64,000 nucleotides of DNA from Bradyrhizobium sp. CCBAU 051011. Lineage in GTDB: Bacteria; Pseudomonadota; Alphaproteobacteria; Rhizobiales; Xanthobacteraceae. How positions within the stretch are numbered: position 1 is the stretch's first letter; each line of letters begins with the position of its first letter. The notes beneath the pieces are model-generated. The model was not told the origin of the DNA, made no database searches, and saw nothing but the letters and a program-made list of their open reading frames with translations. Below are positions 46,495-53,068 of this stretch, in pieces. The position numbers and the translations under genes are program-made. Location: contig NZ_CP022222.1 of assembly GCF_009930815.1 (NCBI RefSeq), positions 1,468,501-1,532,500 on the forward strand, written 5' to 3'.

Positions 46495-46567
46495 CCCGCA
46501 TGAGCGAAGCGATATGCGGAGATCGGCTCAACCAATGCCCGGATATCGCTTCGCTCATCCGGGCTAC
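46492..46567. repeat. GTAGCCCGCATGAGC palindrome, copy 2
   Basis: TAGCCCGCATGAGCGAAGCG pairs with CGCTTCGCTCATCCGGGCTA. The longest and cleanest of the three copies. It overlaps the stop codon of the gene at 46060-46494. Confidence 0.85.
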
Positions 46568-46582
46568 GCTTACTGCTTTCCG

Positions 46583-46792
46583 CTAAGCTCCCCTGCCGTC
46601 CTGCTTGCCAATCACGCAGCGCCATGCCGCCAGGCGCTCGGCCGGATGCTGGTTCATCCACTCGGCGAGCTGCGGCGCGCCCATCAAGCAGGACTGCATC
46701 GAGACATCGGCAAAGTCCGAGGTGGTGACGGTCTGCTCGTGGCAAATTGTCGGAGACGAGAGACTACAGAGCACGGCGATTATCTTGATCAC
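46583..46792 (-). CDS. Small exported protein
   Basis: The 69-aa protein has a short hydrophobic leader (IIAVLCSLSSPTICHEQ) and a mature part with ADVSMQSCLMGAPQLAEWMN and AAWRCVIGK, giving two cysteines. It overlaps the upstream gene by 4 bp (ATGA), so the two are translationally linked. I recall similar small proteins in Bradyrhizobium; function unknown. Confidence 0.65.
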   Translation of the reverse strand: MIKIIAVLCSLSSPTICHEQTVTTSDFADVSMQSCLMGAPQLAEWMNQHPAERLAAWRCVIGKQDGRGA

Positions 46793-46980
46793 GACAGGAG
46801 ACCCCCGTCGCTGCGATAGGCTCTGGTGTCGCTGACCGCACGACTTATCGGTGCCTTGTCCTGCGGCGCCCTGACCGGATCAGCCTGCGGGAAGATGCTG
46901 TCATATATCGCGCGGGCTTCTCGAACTAAGCGCGCTCGCTCGCGCTCAGATTTTGGCACAAATCGAACAACTTCGCCCAT
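46789..46980 (-). CDS. Small basic protein, first of a two-gene unit
   Basis: ATG 46980 (or 46986) gives about 63 aa: MGEVVRFVPKSERERARLVREARAIYD in pattern, then a Pro/Asp-rich end. Cytosolic and charged. It overlaps the exported small protein gene by 4 bp. No function known. Confidence 0.65.
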   Translation of the reverse strand: MGEVVRFVPKSERERARLVREARAIYDSIFPQADPVRAPQDKAPISRAVSDTRAYRSDGGLLS

Positions 46981-47138
46981 TTTCACTCCGATCCTTTAGA
47001 GAACGAGTTGGATTTTGGATGATGATAATCATTCCATTTCGATTTAGGATCTCAATTCCAATTTTGAAGCTGTGCTGGTGGTAACGAAGGAATAAAATGC
47101 TCGTGATGGGCACGGCACACCCAAATGCCACTAGCAAA

Positions 47139-47249
47139 TAGCCCGCATGAGCAAAGCGGATATGCGGGGATGGGCACTAACTAAAATCCGGATGTCGCTT
47201 CCTCCTTTGCTCGCTGAGCTACGGCAGACAAGTCGCTCATCCGGGTTAC
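47139..47249. repeat. GTAGCCCGCATGAGC palindrome, copy 3 (diverged)
   Basis: TAGCCCGCATGAGC at the left and GCTCATCCGGGTTAC at the right, with a longer centre than the other copies. The stretch 46987-47402 contains no supported gene; its left part is AT-rich for this genome. Confidence 0.65.
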
Positions 47250-47402
47250 CCTTGCTAGACCCGCGCTTTAGGAGTTGTATACCGCCCATCAGCATGCGCA
47301 GTGCAATGCGCGAGCAGCGATTAAGGCTGGAATTCTTTCCCACCACTCCTTTGGAGGAAAAGACTTCGCTTAGGGTCCCTCTGTTTGGCACTTGGAGGCG
47401 GC

Positions 47403-47654
47403 ATGACACGTTGGAGCGCGAGTGTCGTCGCAATATTTCTGGTGAGCTGCCCTGGCCCAGCGAGTGCGCAGGTGAACTGCGAGGCGATACCTCGCGGACC
47501 GGCGCGCACCGATTGCTACCTCGGCCTCGCTCAGTACTATCGGGCACAATCGGATCTTGCCGCGGCCAAAGCACTGCAGCAATCAGACGCCGCGTGGTAT
47601 CGAGCGATTACCGGAGCGGACCCTCCAAAGTATAGACCGCCCCGGCGACGATAA
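47403..47654 (+). CDS. Small exported protein
   Basis: ATG 47403 gives 83 aa with a signal peptide ending GPASAQ. The mature part has NCEAIPRGPARTDCYLGLAQYYRAQSDLAA in pattern (two cysteines, helical) and a basic RPPRRR end. No family recognised. Confidence 0.6.
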   Translation: MTRWSASVVAIFLVSCPGPASAQVNCEAIPRGPARTDCYLGLAQYYRAQSDLAAAKALQQSDAAWYRAITGADPPKYRPPRRR

Positions 47655-47694
47655 AGGTTTGGACAGTGTTTGCACGAAGACGAGGAATCCTACC

Positions 47695-48072
47695 ATGCGG
47701 TTGTCTCAAGTCGCTGCTTTCGCGCTGATCGCTGGAGCAGCAAGCACAATGTCGGCGTCTCCAGCGTTTGCCGCGCCTGACTGTCCAAAGTTGATAGGAC
47801 TTATAGATTGGGGCGAGAATTCAACCGGCGACATCAGCGTCGCACCGGGGGCGAGTTGCCAATTTCCGATCCCGATGCGCGGCACGGTAAGCAGTTCTGA
47901 CATTCTGCAAAAGCCGAAATACGGCAAGCTGAAAAAGCTCAACCCGACGACTTACGAATACAAGGCGAAGAAAAAGTACACGGGAAGCGATACGTTTGCC
48001 ATCAAGGCAACGGGACAGGGGCCGTCGGCCTCCGGCACGTCGGTCATTACCGTAAACGCGACGATCAAATAG
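47695..48072 (+). CDS. Exported Ig-like beta-strand protein
   Basis: ATG 47695 gives 125 aa with a signal peptide ending PAFAAP. The mature part has KPKYGKLKKLNPTTYEYKAK and YTGSDTFAIKATG, the pattern of a single cadherin/Ig-like (big-domain) strand unit with Cys in DCPKL and SCQFP. Probably periplasmic or surface-exposed. The open frame back to 47557 is not coding-like. Confidence 0.68.
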   Translation: MRLSQVAAFALIAGAASTMSASPAFAAPDCPKLIGLIDWGENSTGDISVAPGASCQFPIPMRGTVSSSDILQKPKYGKLKKLNPTTYEYKAKKKYTGSDTFAIKATGQGPSASGTSVITVNATIK

Positions 48073-48131
48073 CGTTCCTTGTGTCCATCGCGCGGCGGGC
48101 GAAAAATGCGCCCTTCTCGGGAGGTTCGAAC

Positions 48132-48368
48132 ATGGCACGGCAGCTTTTCTTTGCGATCATCTTCATAGGCGCAGGCGCGTTCCTCAACTCACCGGCAGTC
48201 GCGCAGGAATGGCGATGTGAGGACAGGGCCGCGAATTGCCTGGGCAGGTGCACCGACAGGGCGGCAGGGATAAGCGACTGGGGAAGTCAGGGAAAATGTT
48301 GGCGCTGCGACCGGCAACTGATCAAATGCGTGAGCAACGCGAACATGCGGCGGCAGCGTTTTTATTGA
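48132..48368 (+). CDS. Small exported cysteine-rich protein
   Basis: ATG 48132 gives 78 aa with a signal peptide ending PAVAQE. The mature 55 residues have six cysteines (RCEDRAANCLGRC, KCWRCDRQLIKC). A disulphide- or metal-held fold is likely. It follows the Ig-like protein gene by 59 bp. No family recognised. Confidence 0.62.
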   Translation: MARQLFFAIIFIGAGAFLNSPAVAQEWRCEDRAANCLGRCTDRAAGISDWGSQGKCWRCDRQLIKCVSNANMRRQRFY

Positions 48369-48454
48369 ACTCGATGGCATGCCGGTGCCGTTCAAAGACT
48401 TTCGAAATCTGCAAGCACGGTTCGGCCGCGACACCACCAGCGGCGTGAGGAGCG

Positions 48455-48985
48455 ATGACTTCGGTTCAATGGCTTAAGGGCTACACACAGGCTGAGCTTG
48501 ATAGCGCCCAACGTCGATTTGATCTGGAGTTTCCCCCGGACTTGATTGCCTTGTTGAAGGAGAAACGTCCGGCAAAAGGACGCGATTGGACGAACGACGC
48601 TGACATAAGGCGAGCGCTGGCTTGGCCGTTTGAAGGACTTCTGTTCGACGTTGAACAGAATCACCTGTGGTGGCCCGAGTGGGGAACGAGGCCAACCAAC
48701 GCAGATGCCCGCAAGGAGATTTTGCGATCAGTCGTCTCGCGTGCGCCGAAGTTGATACCGTTAATCGGGCACCGATATTTGCCGGAAGAACCCCATGCGG
48801 GAACGGGAATGGGATATCAACGGAAACGCCCGGATATCGCGGAGCCTGTCATCGGGCGCGCATTCGCGCGACCCGTTGGCTCGTCCGGGCTTGCTGCATC
48901 TGCTTCGCGCCTTCGCTGGCGGAAGTGTTCCAGGTCGCTCGCCGGTGGCGGCCGCGAAATCCCATGGCTAAAGAAAGCCAGGTAA
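48455..48985 (+). pseudogene. SMI1/KNR4-type gene with 3' end replaced by a dispersed repeat
   Basis: The first about 115 residues are of SMI1/KNR4 type: LDSAQRRFDLEFPPDLIALL, WPFEGLLFDVEQNHLWWPEW, PKLIPLIGHRYLPEEPH. In intact relatives the text after EPH continues with NPVxSVYxTDI-like strands. Here it turns into a dispersed repeat: 48838-48883 is identical to 38949-38994, and the frame runs on through it to 48985. SMI1 proteins often act as immunity proteins to toxins. The product is probably non-functional. Confidence 0.72.
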
Positions 48986-49094
48986 GTTGTCGGCAGCCGC
49001 GCCGGTCGTTCGTCCTCCAGATGCAAAGCGCGAGAACCGGATACCGAACCATGGGAAAGATCGCAATCACCCACATCACTTTCGAGAGCGTCAT
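48849..49094 (-). CDS. Possible small membrane protein with repeat-derived end
   Basis: ATG 49094 opens MTLSKVMWVIAIFPMVRYPV, a plausible N-terminal membrane segment, then LALCIWRTNDRRG. From about residue 35 the frame is the complement of the dispersed repeat (EGAKQMQQARTSQRVARMRA), so the C terminus is repeat-encoded. It overlaps the SMI1 remnant on the other strand. Support is weak. Confidence 0.3.
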   Translation of the reverse strand: MTLSKVMWVIAIFPMVRYPVLALCIWRTNDRRGCRQLTWLSLAMGFRGRHRRATWNTSASEGAKQMQQARTSQRVARMRAR

Positions 49095-49114
49095 GCAATC
49101 ACCCGGAGCCCACA

Positions 49115-49765
49115 ATGATTCCCACCATCACAGCCTTTGAACGGTCGCCCGACCGCGGTGAGGGACAGGCACGTGACCTGCGTGTTCGTTGGGCGCTCGA
49201 AGAAGTAGGTCAACCGTACGACGTTCGTCTTGTTTCGTTCAGTGATATGAAGGAACCCGCGCATCGTGCGCTTCATCCATTCGGGCAGATTCCGACATAT
49301 GAAGAAGGCAATCTCTCCCTGTTCGAGTCGGGAGCGATCGTGTTCCATATCGCGGAGCGCCATAGTGGCCTGCTGCCGGACGATGCGAATGCCCGGGCGC
49401 GCGCGATCACATGGATGTTTGCCGCGCTTAACACGGTGGAGCCGCCGATTGTTGATCGCGAAATGGCCACGCTCGTGGAGCGCGACAAGACCTGGTACGA
49501 GCAGCGCCTGCCTATCCTCGAGGATCGCGTCCGTGGCCGGCTGGACGAACTTTCCCGTCGGCTTGGCGATGCCGACTGGCTCGATGGCGCGTTCGGCGCC
49601 GGTGACCTACTAATGGTGACGGTGCTGCGCAGGTTGAACGGATCGGGCCTACTGGACAAATATCCGAACCTCTCCGCCTATGTCGCCCGCGGCGAAGCGC
49701 GGCCGGCCTTCAAGCGTGCTTTCGACGCTCAATTGGCGGTTTTCACCGCCGCATCCTCTGGCTGA
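49115..49765 (+). CDS. Glutathione S-transferase family protein
   Basis: The 216-aa protein has the thioredoxin-like N half (ITAFERSPDRGEGQARDLRV, ALHPFGQIPTYEEGNLSLFESGAI with the cis-Pro and Glu-Ser glutathione-binding pair) and a helical C half with GAFGAGDLLMVTVLRRL. It conjugates or reduces substrates with glutathione in the cytoplasm. It is the last gene before the tRNA fragment and integrase. Confidence 0.88.
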   Translation: MIPTITAFERSPDRGEGQARDLRVRWALEEVGQPYDVRLVSFSDMKEPAHRALHPFGQIPTYEEGNLSLFESGAIVFHIAERHSGLLPDDANARARAITWMFAALNTVEPPIVDREMATLVERDKTWYEQRLPILEDRVRGRLDELSRRLGDADWLDGAFGAGDLLMVTVLRRLNGSGLLDKYPNLSAYVARGEARPAFKRAFDAQLAVFTAASSG

Positions 49766-49826
49766 TAAAGATTTGCCCTGGGCGCAATTCAGCCGTTAGG
49801 CATGCTTGGCATCGGTGCCTGCTTGA

Positions 49827-49874
49827 TGGTGCCCAGGGGCGGGATCGAACCACCGACACTGCGATTTTCAGTCG
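49827..49874 (-). tRNA. tRNA-Phe 3' fragment, attachment-site remnant
   Basis: Read on the minus strand, this is GACTGAAAATCGCAGTGTCG, then the T-arm GGTTCGATCC and acceptor CCCTGGGCA with CCA: the anticodon arm (GAA), variable loop, T arm and acceptor end of tRNA-Phe. To the right of 49874, where the D arm and 5' end should lie, the sequence is unrelated. It is thus a 48-bp fragment, expected at one end of an element integrated in a tRNA-Phe gene. An intact copy is not seen elsewhere in the window. Confidence 0.9.
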
Positions 49875-50072
49875 TTTTACAAAAATCTTGGGCGTTCTTC
49901 AGCGATGATAGGCGACAAGTTGTTGTCATCGGAAGGCCAGTGTTTATAAGGGTTTTGTCGGTCGCTCAAGGTCGCCTGCGGTCGGCATAAACCGGACTGT
50001 TTCTCGTCCCCGGCGCGTCCCCAAGGGTAAAGGGGATGGTGGCCAGCCTCGGGGACGCATTTAGAGCCTCCA

Positions 50073-51317
50073 TTGGCCCGCGCCCTTACCGACACCACGA
50101 TCAAAGGAATAAAGCCTCCCGCTGCCGGGCGAGTTGAAGTCGCCGATCTGCGCTGCGCCGGCCTTTCCTTCCGCATCACAGCTGCAGGGATTCGTTCCTG
50201 GAGCTTCCGCTTTCGGGACCCGCAGTCGGGCAAGGACGCAAGATCCACCATTGGCCACTACCCTGACATTTCATTGGGGGCGGCCAGGGAGGCCGCGGAT
50301 GCGCTCAGAGGCAAGGTCGCCAAGGGCGTCAACCCGATCTCTGAGAAGCGCCGGGATCGACGCGACGCCAGCAGCAAGACCTTTCGGGCCCTGGCCGACC
50401 GTTACATGGAGGAGCATGCCCGGAGGTTTAAACGCTCTGCCGACGCTGATGAGAGAAATCTTCGGCTGCACGTTCTCCCCAAATGGGCCAAGCGCCGATA
50501 CGATCACATTAGGCGCAGCGACGTGATCGAATTGGTAGAGGGCATGGTCAAGGCCGGCTCTCCGGTTCAGGCCAACCGGGTTCAAGCCCTAATCTCGATG
50601 GTCTTTAGCTTTGCGGTGGACTCCGATCTCATGGAGGCTAATCCCTGCTCGCGCCTACGAAAGCGCGGGGCAGAAAATCAGGAAACCAGGGTCCTTTCGG
50701 ACGATGAAATTCGACAATTCTGGCGCCGGGCGGTCTTGCCCCCGGTAACACGGCGGGTGGGGCTGGCACTTCGGCTGGTGTTACTGACAGGCTGCCGTCC
50801 GGGGGAAGCCGCCGGCATCGATCGAAAAGAACTGTCAGACCTGGATCAGGCCGACAACGCCGCTTGGCTTCTGCCACCCGATCGATCGAAGAATGGCCGG
50901 GCCCATTTGATGCCCCTGTCCGAGATGGCTCGCGCGACGGTTCTTTCGGCCATCGAGTTGATTTCGGACGACGACAACTACCTGTTCCCCTCTCCTGTCG
51001 AAGCTGGCGGCCCCATCACCGGCCATGCGCTCACCGTGGCGATGAGCCGTATGGGTAAGAAGATTGAAGGCGCCGCGTTGACGACATGGTCGGCCGACCC
51101 GCCCTCACCCCATGATCTACGTCGAACGGCTGCAACTCGGTTATCTGCTTTGGGCGTTTCCAAAGAGGACCGCGACGCCTGCTTCAATCACACACCGACC
51201 GACGTCGGCTCTAGGCACTATGACCAATATGAGCGCGCACTAGAAAAACGTCGCGCTCTGGATATGTGGGCAATTCACTTAGGCTCCATTCTCAAATCGG
51301 GTCAGTCAACGACATGA
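50073..51317 (+). CDS. int: Tyrosine-type integrase with DUF4102 arm-binding domain
   Basis: TTG 50073 opens a 414-aa integrase: DUF4102 arm-binding domain (about 1-90, LTDTTIKGIKPPAAGR), a core-binding domain (about 100-205), and the catalytic domain with Arg242 in TGCRPGEA, His347 and Arg350 in PHDLRRT, and nucleophile Tyr383 in SRHYDQYE. It lies 199 bp from the tRNA-Phe fragment, so its attachment site is probably tRNA-Phe. It overlaps the next gene by 4 bp. Confidence 0.92.
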   Translation: MARALTDTTIKGIKPPAAGRVEVADLRCAGLSFRITAAGIRSWSFRFRDPQSGKDARSTIGHYPDISLGAAREAADALRGKVAKGVNPISEKRRDRRDASSKTFRALADRYMEEHARRFKRSADADERNLRLHVLPKWAKRRYDHIRRSDVIELVEGMVKAGSPVQANRVQALISMVFSFAVDSDLMEANPCSRLRKRGAENQETRVLSDDEIRQFWRRAVLPPVTRRVGLALRLVLLTGCRPGEAAGIDRKELSDLDQADNAAWLLPPDRSKNGRAHLMPLSEMARATVLSAIELISDDDNYLFPSPVEAGGPITGHALTVAMSRMGKKIEGAALTTWSADPPSPHDLRRTAATRLSALGVSKEDRDACFNHTPTDVGSRHYDQYERALEKRRALDMWAIHLGSILKSGQSTT

Positions 51318-52186
51318 TGGCAGATCATCTTTTTGGATTTTGGCTGAAATCGAATGACTGGCCGAGAGACACGGCATCACACATATTTCTCGCACGAGCC
51401 ATGGACTCCATCGGGAAGGTCTTATTTGGAGAAAATTGGCATGGAGTACTGGATATAACTTCCGAACTGCCGCCTTCGCTCCCGATCTCGATGCGGCATA
51501 CCGATATAAGCACGAGAAACCGTGCCTACGATCTTTTGGTAAAGCACAGGCCTGACCGTGGTTTGACGCCACGAGGAACATCAAGATCAAGAGAGCTGTG
51601 TGAAGAGGAATGGAGTGCAGCACGGGACGTGGTTTCGGAACAGCGAGCGGCAGTACGCCCGAGCGTAGATCGGTTTAAGGGCGTCGAGCAGGCGCTCCTG
51701 AGCGGAGCCGAGTCGGGCAAGATATTCACTGCTTTTCGGTCAACAGACGGCGGGCAATTCACCGACATGCCTGCATGGTGGTGGAACACAGAAAAAATTT
51801 CAAATCGATTTCTCAGATGTCAGATCAATCCCAGAGACCCATTCGGAGCAGGATTTGCCGGAAAGGATTACTGTTGGATTTTCGTGACCCATGAGAGCCT
51901 GCACACCTACCTAAATGGTCTTTGGAAGCCAACAAGTGAGGTTTCGGAACCACCTACCCCGGCTCTTGCGGATCCGGGAAGTTATTATGATCTGGTCCCA
52001 CTCCCCGGGAAGAAACAACAGGCTGTCTTCAGCGCAATCAAATCGGTGTGGCCGGACGGGAGAGTACCCCGGTTGCTCTCAATTGCGGACATAGAGAAAC
52101 AAATCAACCCCGTGGTTAAACGCCTGGGCGACCCTGGAGGAGCGAGTGCGGACAACATTCGCCGGGCCCTAGGCCTCAAAAAATAG
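51314..52186 (+). CDS. Integrase-coupled protein of unknown function
   Basis: ATG 51314 overlaps the integrase stop (ATGA), so its translation is probably coupled. The 290-aa protein has no recognised domain. Noted features are a Trp-rich segment (MPAWWWNTEKISNRFLRC), HESLHTYLNGLW and a C-terminal basic helical end with SADNIRRALGLKK. The region around DYCWIFVTHESLHTYL contains His and Trp residues that could form a site, but nothing is identified. The tight coupling suggests a role in integration, excision or element control. Confidence 0.7.
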   Translation: MMADHLFGFWLKSNDWPRDTASHIFLARAMDSIGKVLFGENWHGVLDITSELPPSLPISMRHTDISTRNRAYDLLVKHRPDRGLTPRGTSRSRELCEEEWSAARDVVSEQRAAVRPSVDRFKGVEQALLSGAESGKIFTAFRSTDGGQFTDMPAWWWNTEKISNRFLRCQINPRDPFGAGFAGKDYCWIFVTHESLHTYLNGLWKPTSEVSEPPTPALADPGSYYDLVPLPGKKQQAVFSAIKSVWPDGRVPRLLSIADIEKQINPVVKRLGDPGGASADNIRRALGLKK

Positions 52187-52197
52187 AGCGCTGCTAC

Positions 52198-52249
52198 GGC
52201 AAATTTGGCGGTTTCGGCAAATTTGGCAAGCGCTGTTGGCAAAACTGGC
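52198..52249 (+). promoter_or_regulatory. Three 12-bp direct repeats upstream of the excisionase gene
   Basis: GGCAAATTTGGC occurs at 52198-52209 and 52216-52227 and GGCAAAACTGGC at 52238-52249, with starts 18 and 22 bp apart. AGCGCTG also occurs twice around them. They lie in the 142-bp gap before the HTH gene at 52329, a suitable place for operator, integrase-arm or iteron sites. Confidence 0.6.
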
Positions 52250-52328
52250 AACGATCAATCCTTCGCCATCGAACGCCCAACACCGCCGAAAGCACGGTGT
52301 CCGGGCCTAGAGAGCGAAAGGACCCCAG

Positions 52329-52526
52329 ATGCCGGAACGAATTTCCTACAGTGTCAATGAAGCAGCCAAGGCGGCCGGGATCGGCCTGACCAAGCTGCGG
52401 GAAGAAATCCGAGAGAAGCGGCTCATCGCCCGGAAGCTCGGCAAACGAACCCTCATCAACGTCGAAGACCTCAACGCATGGGCAGCCAACCTGCCCCGCG
52501 TCGATTCCGCTCGGCACGCCGCCTAA
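52329..52526 (+). CDS. Excisionase-like HTH protein
   Basis: The 65-aa protein fits the Xis/MerR-like HTH_17 fold: ISYSVNEAAKAAGIGLTKLR, then EEIREKRLIARKLGKRTLIN and the VEDLNAWAANLP end. Such proteins bind DNA and direct excision by an integrase, or repress the element. It is the first gene behind the repeated sites at 52198-52249. Confidence 0.8.
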   Translation: MPERISYSVNEAAKAAGIGLTKLREEIREKRLIARKLGKRTLINVEDLNAWAANLPRVDSARHAA

Positions 52527-52601
52527 CCTCTCAAACGAAAACCCGGCAGCACGATCCAGTCTTGCGAGGATCAGTCGTGCGCACCGGGCTTCCAAGGAGT
52601 C

Positions 52602-52799
52602 TTGAACTTGAAAAGTTGTATCAAACGACGCCCCAAAACACAAACGGCTTCCGACCTTCCGCTATTCAATTGGCGGATCGTCGTGGTGTGTCCGAACACC
52701 CGGGCCGGCAGCTTCGTTGCGCGCCGATATCGGGTTCACCCCGCTGTTGCTGACTTGGTTGCGAGCCTCGCCGGCATCGGATCGGGGGTGGAGCAATGA
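52602..52799 (+). CDS. Small element protein
   Basis: The frame starts at TTG 52602 or, with better AAGGAG spacing (8 bp), TTG 52608, and gives about 65 aa: NWRIVVVCPNTRAGSFVARR in the middle, then AVADLVASLAGIG. It shares a stop/start overlap (ATGA at 52796-52799) with the next gene, which supports it being real. No family recognised. Confidence 0.55.
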   Translation: MNLKSCIKRRPKTQTASDLPLFNWRIVVVCPNTRAGSFVARRYRVHPAVADLVASLAGIGSGVEQ

Positions 52800-53068
52800 A
52801 TCGCATCACCATCCGCATGCCGAGCGGTACGCTCCGGACCTTCACTGGGCGTGACGCCTGGACCTTGTGTCGTCTGATCGAGGCCGGCGTCAGGGGTGTG
52901 ACCACCCTCGGACATCCGGCGCCGAGGTGGAGCCAATATATTTTCCGCCTTCGGAAGGCCGGCTTGGTCATCTCGACCGAGTACGAGCGTCACTCAGGGC
53001 CGTTCCCGGGATCGCACGGACGCTATCGGCTCGAAACTCCCGTCACCGTTGTCGCTGAGGCTGCATAA
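52796..53068 (+). CDS. Winged-helix-like DNA-binding protein
   Basis: The 90-aa protein reads MNRITIRMPSGTLRTFTGRD, then ALRDAWTLCRLIEAGVRGVT-like helices and a wing PRWSQYIFRLRKAGLVISTE followed by GPFPGSHGRYRLETPV. The layout is that of a small winged-helix domain and I recall similar proteins on integrative elements of Bradyrhizobium. It is joined to the next gene by a 1-bp stop/start overlap at 53068. Confidence 0.68.
   Translation: MNRITIRMPSGTLRTFTGRDAWTLCRLIEAGVRGVTTLGHPAPRWSQYIFRLRKAGLVISTEYERHSGPFPGSHGRYRLETPVTVVAEAA

Noticed and set aside
49802..49990. Open frame with VPRGGIEPPTLRFSV
   Set aside because: This text is the antisense translation of a tRNA 3' end and a well-known false protein; the locus is a tRNA-Phe fragment.
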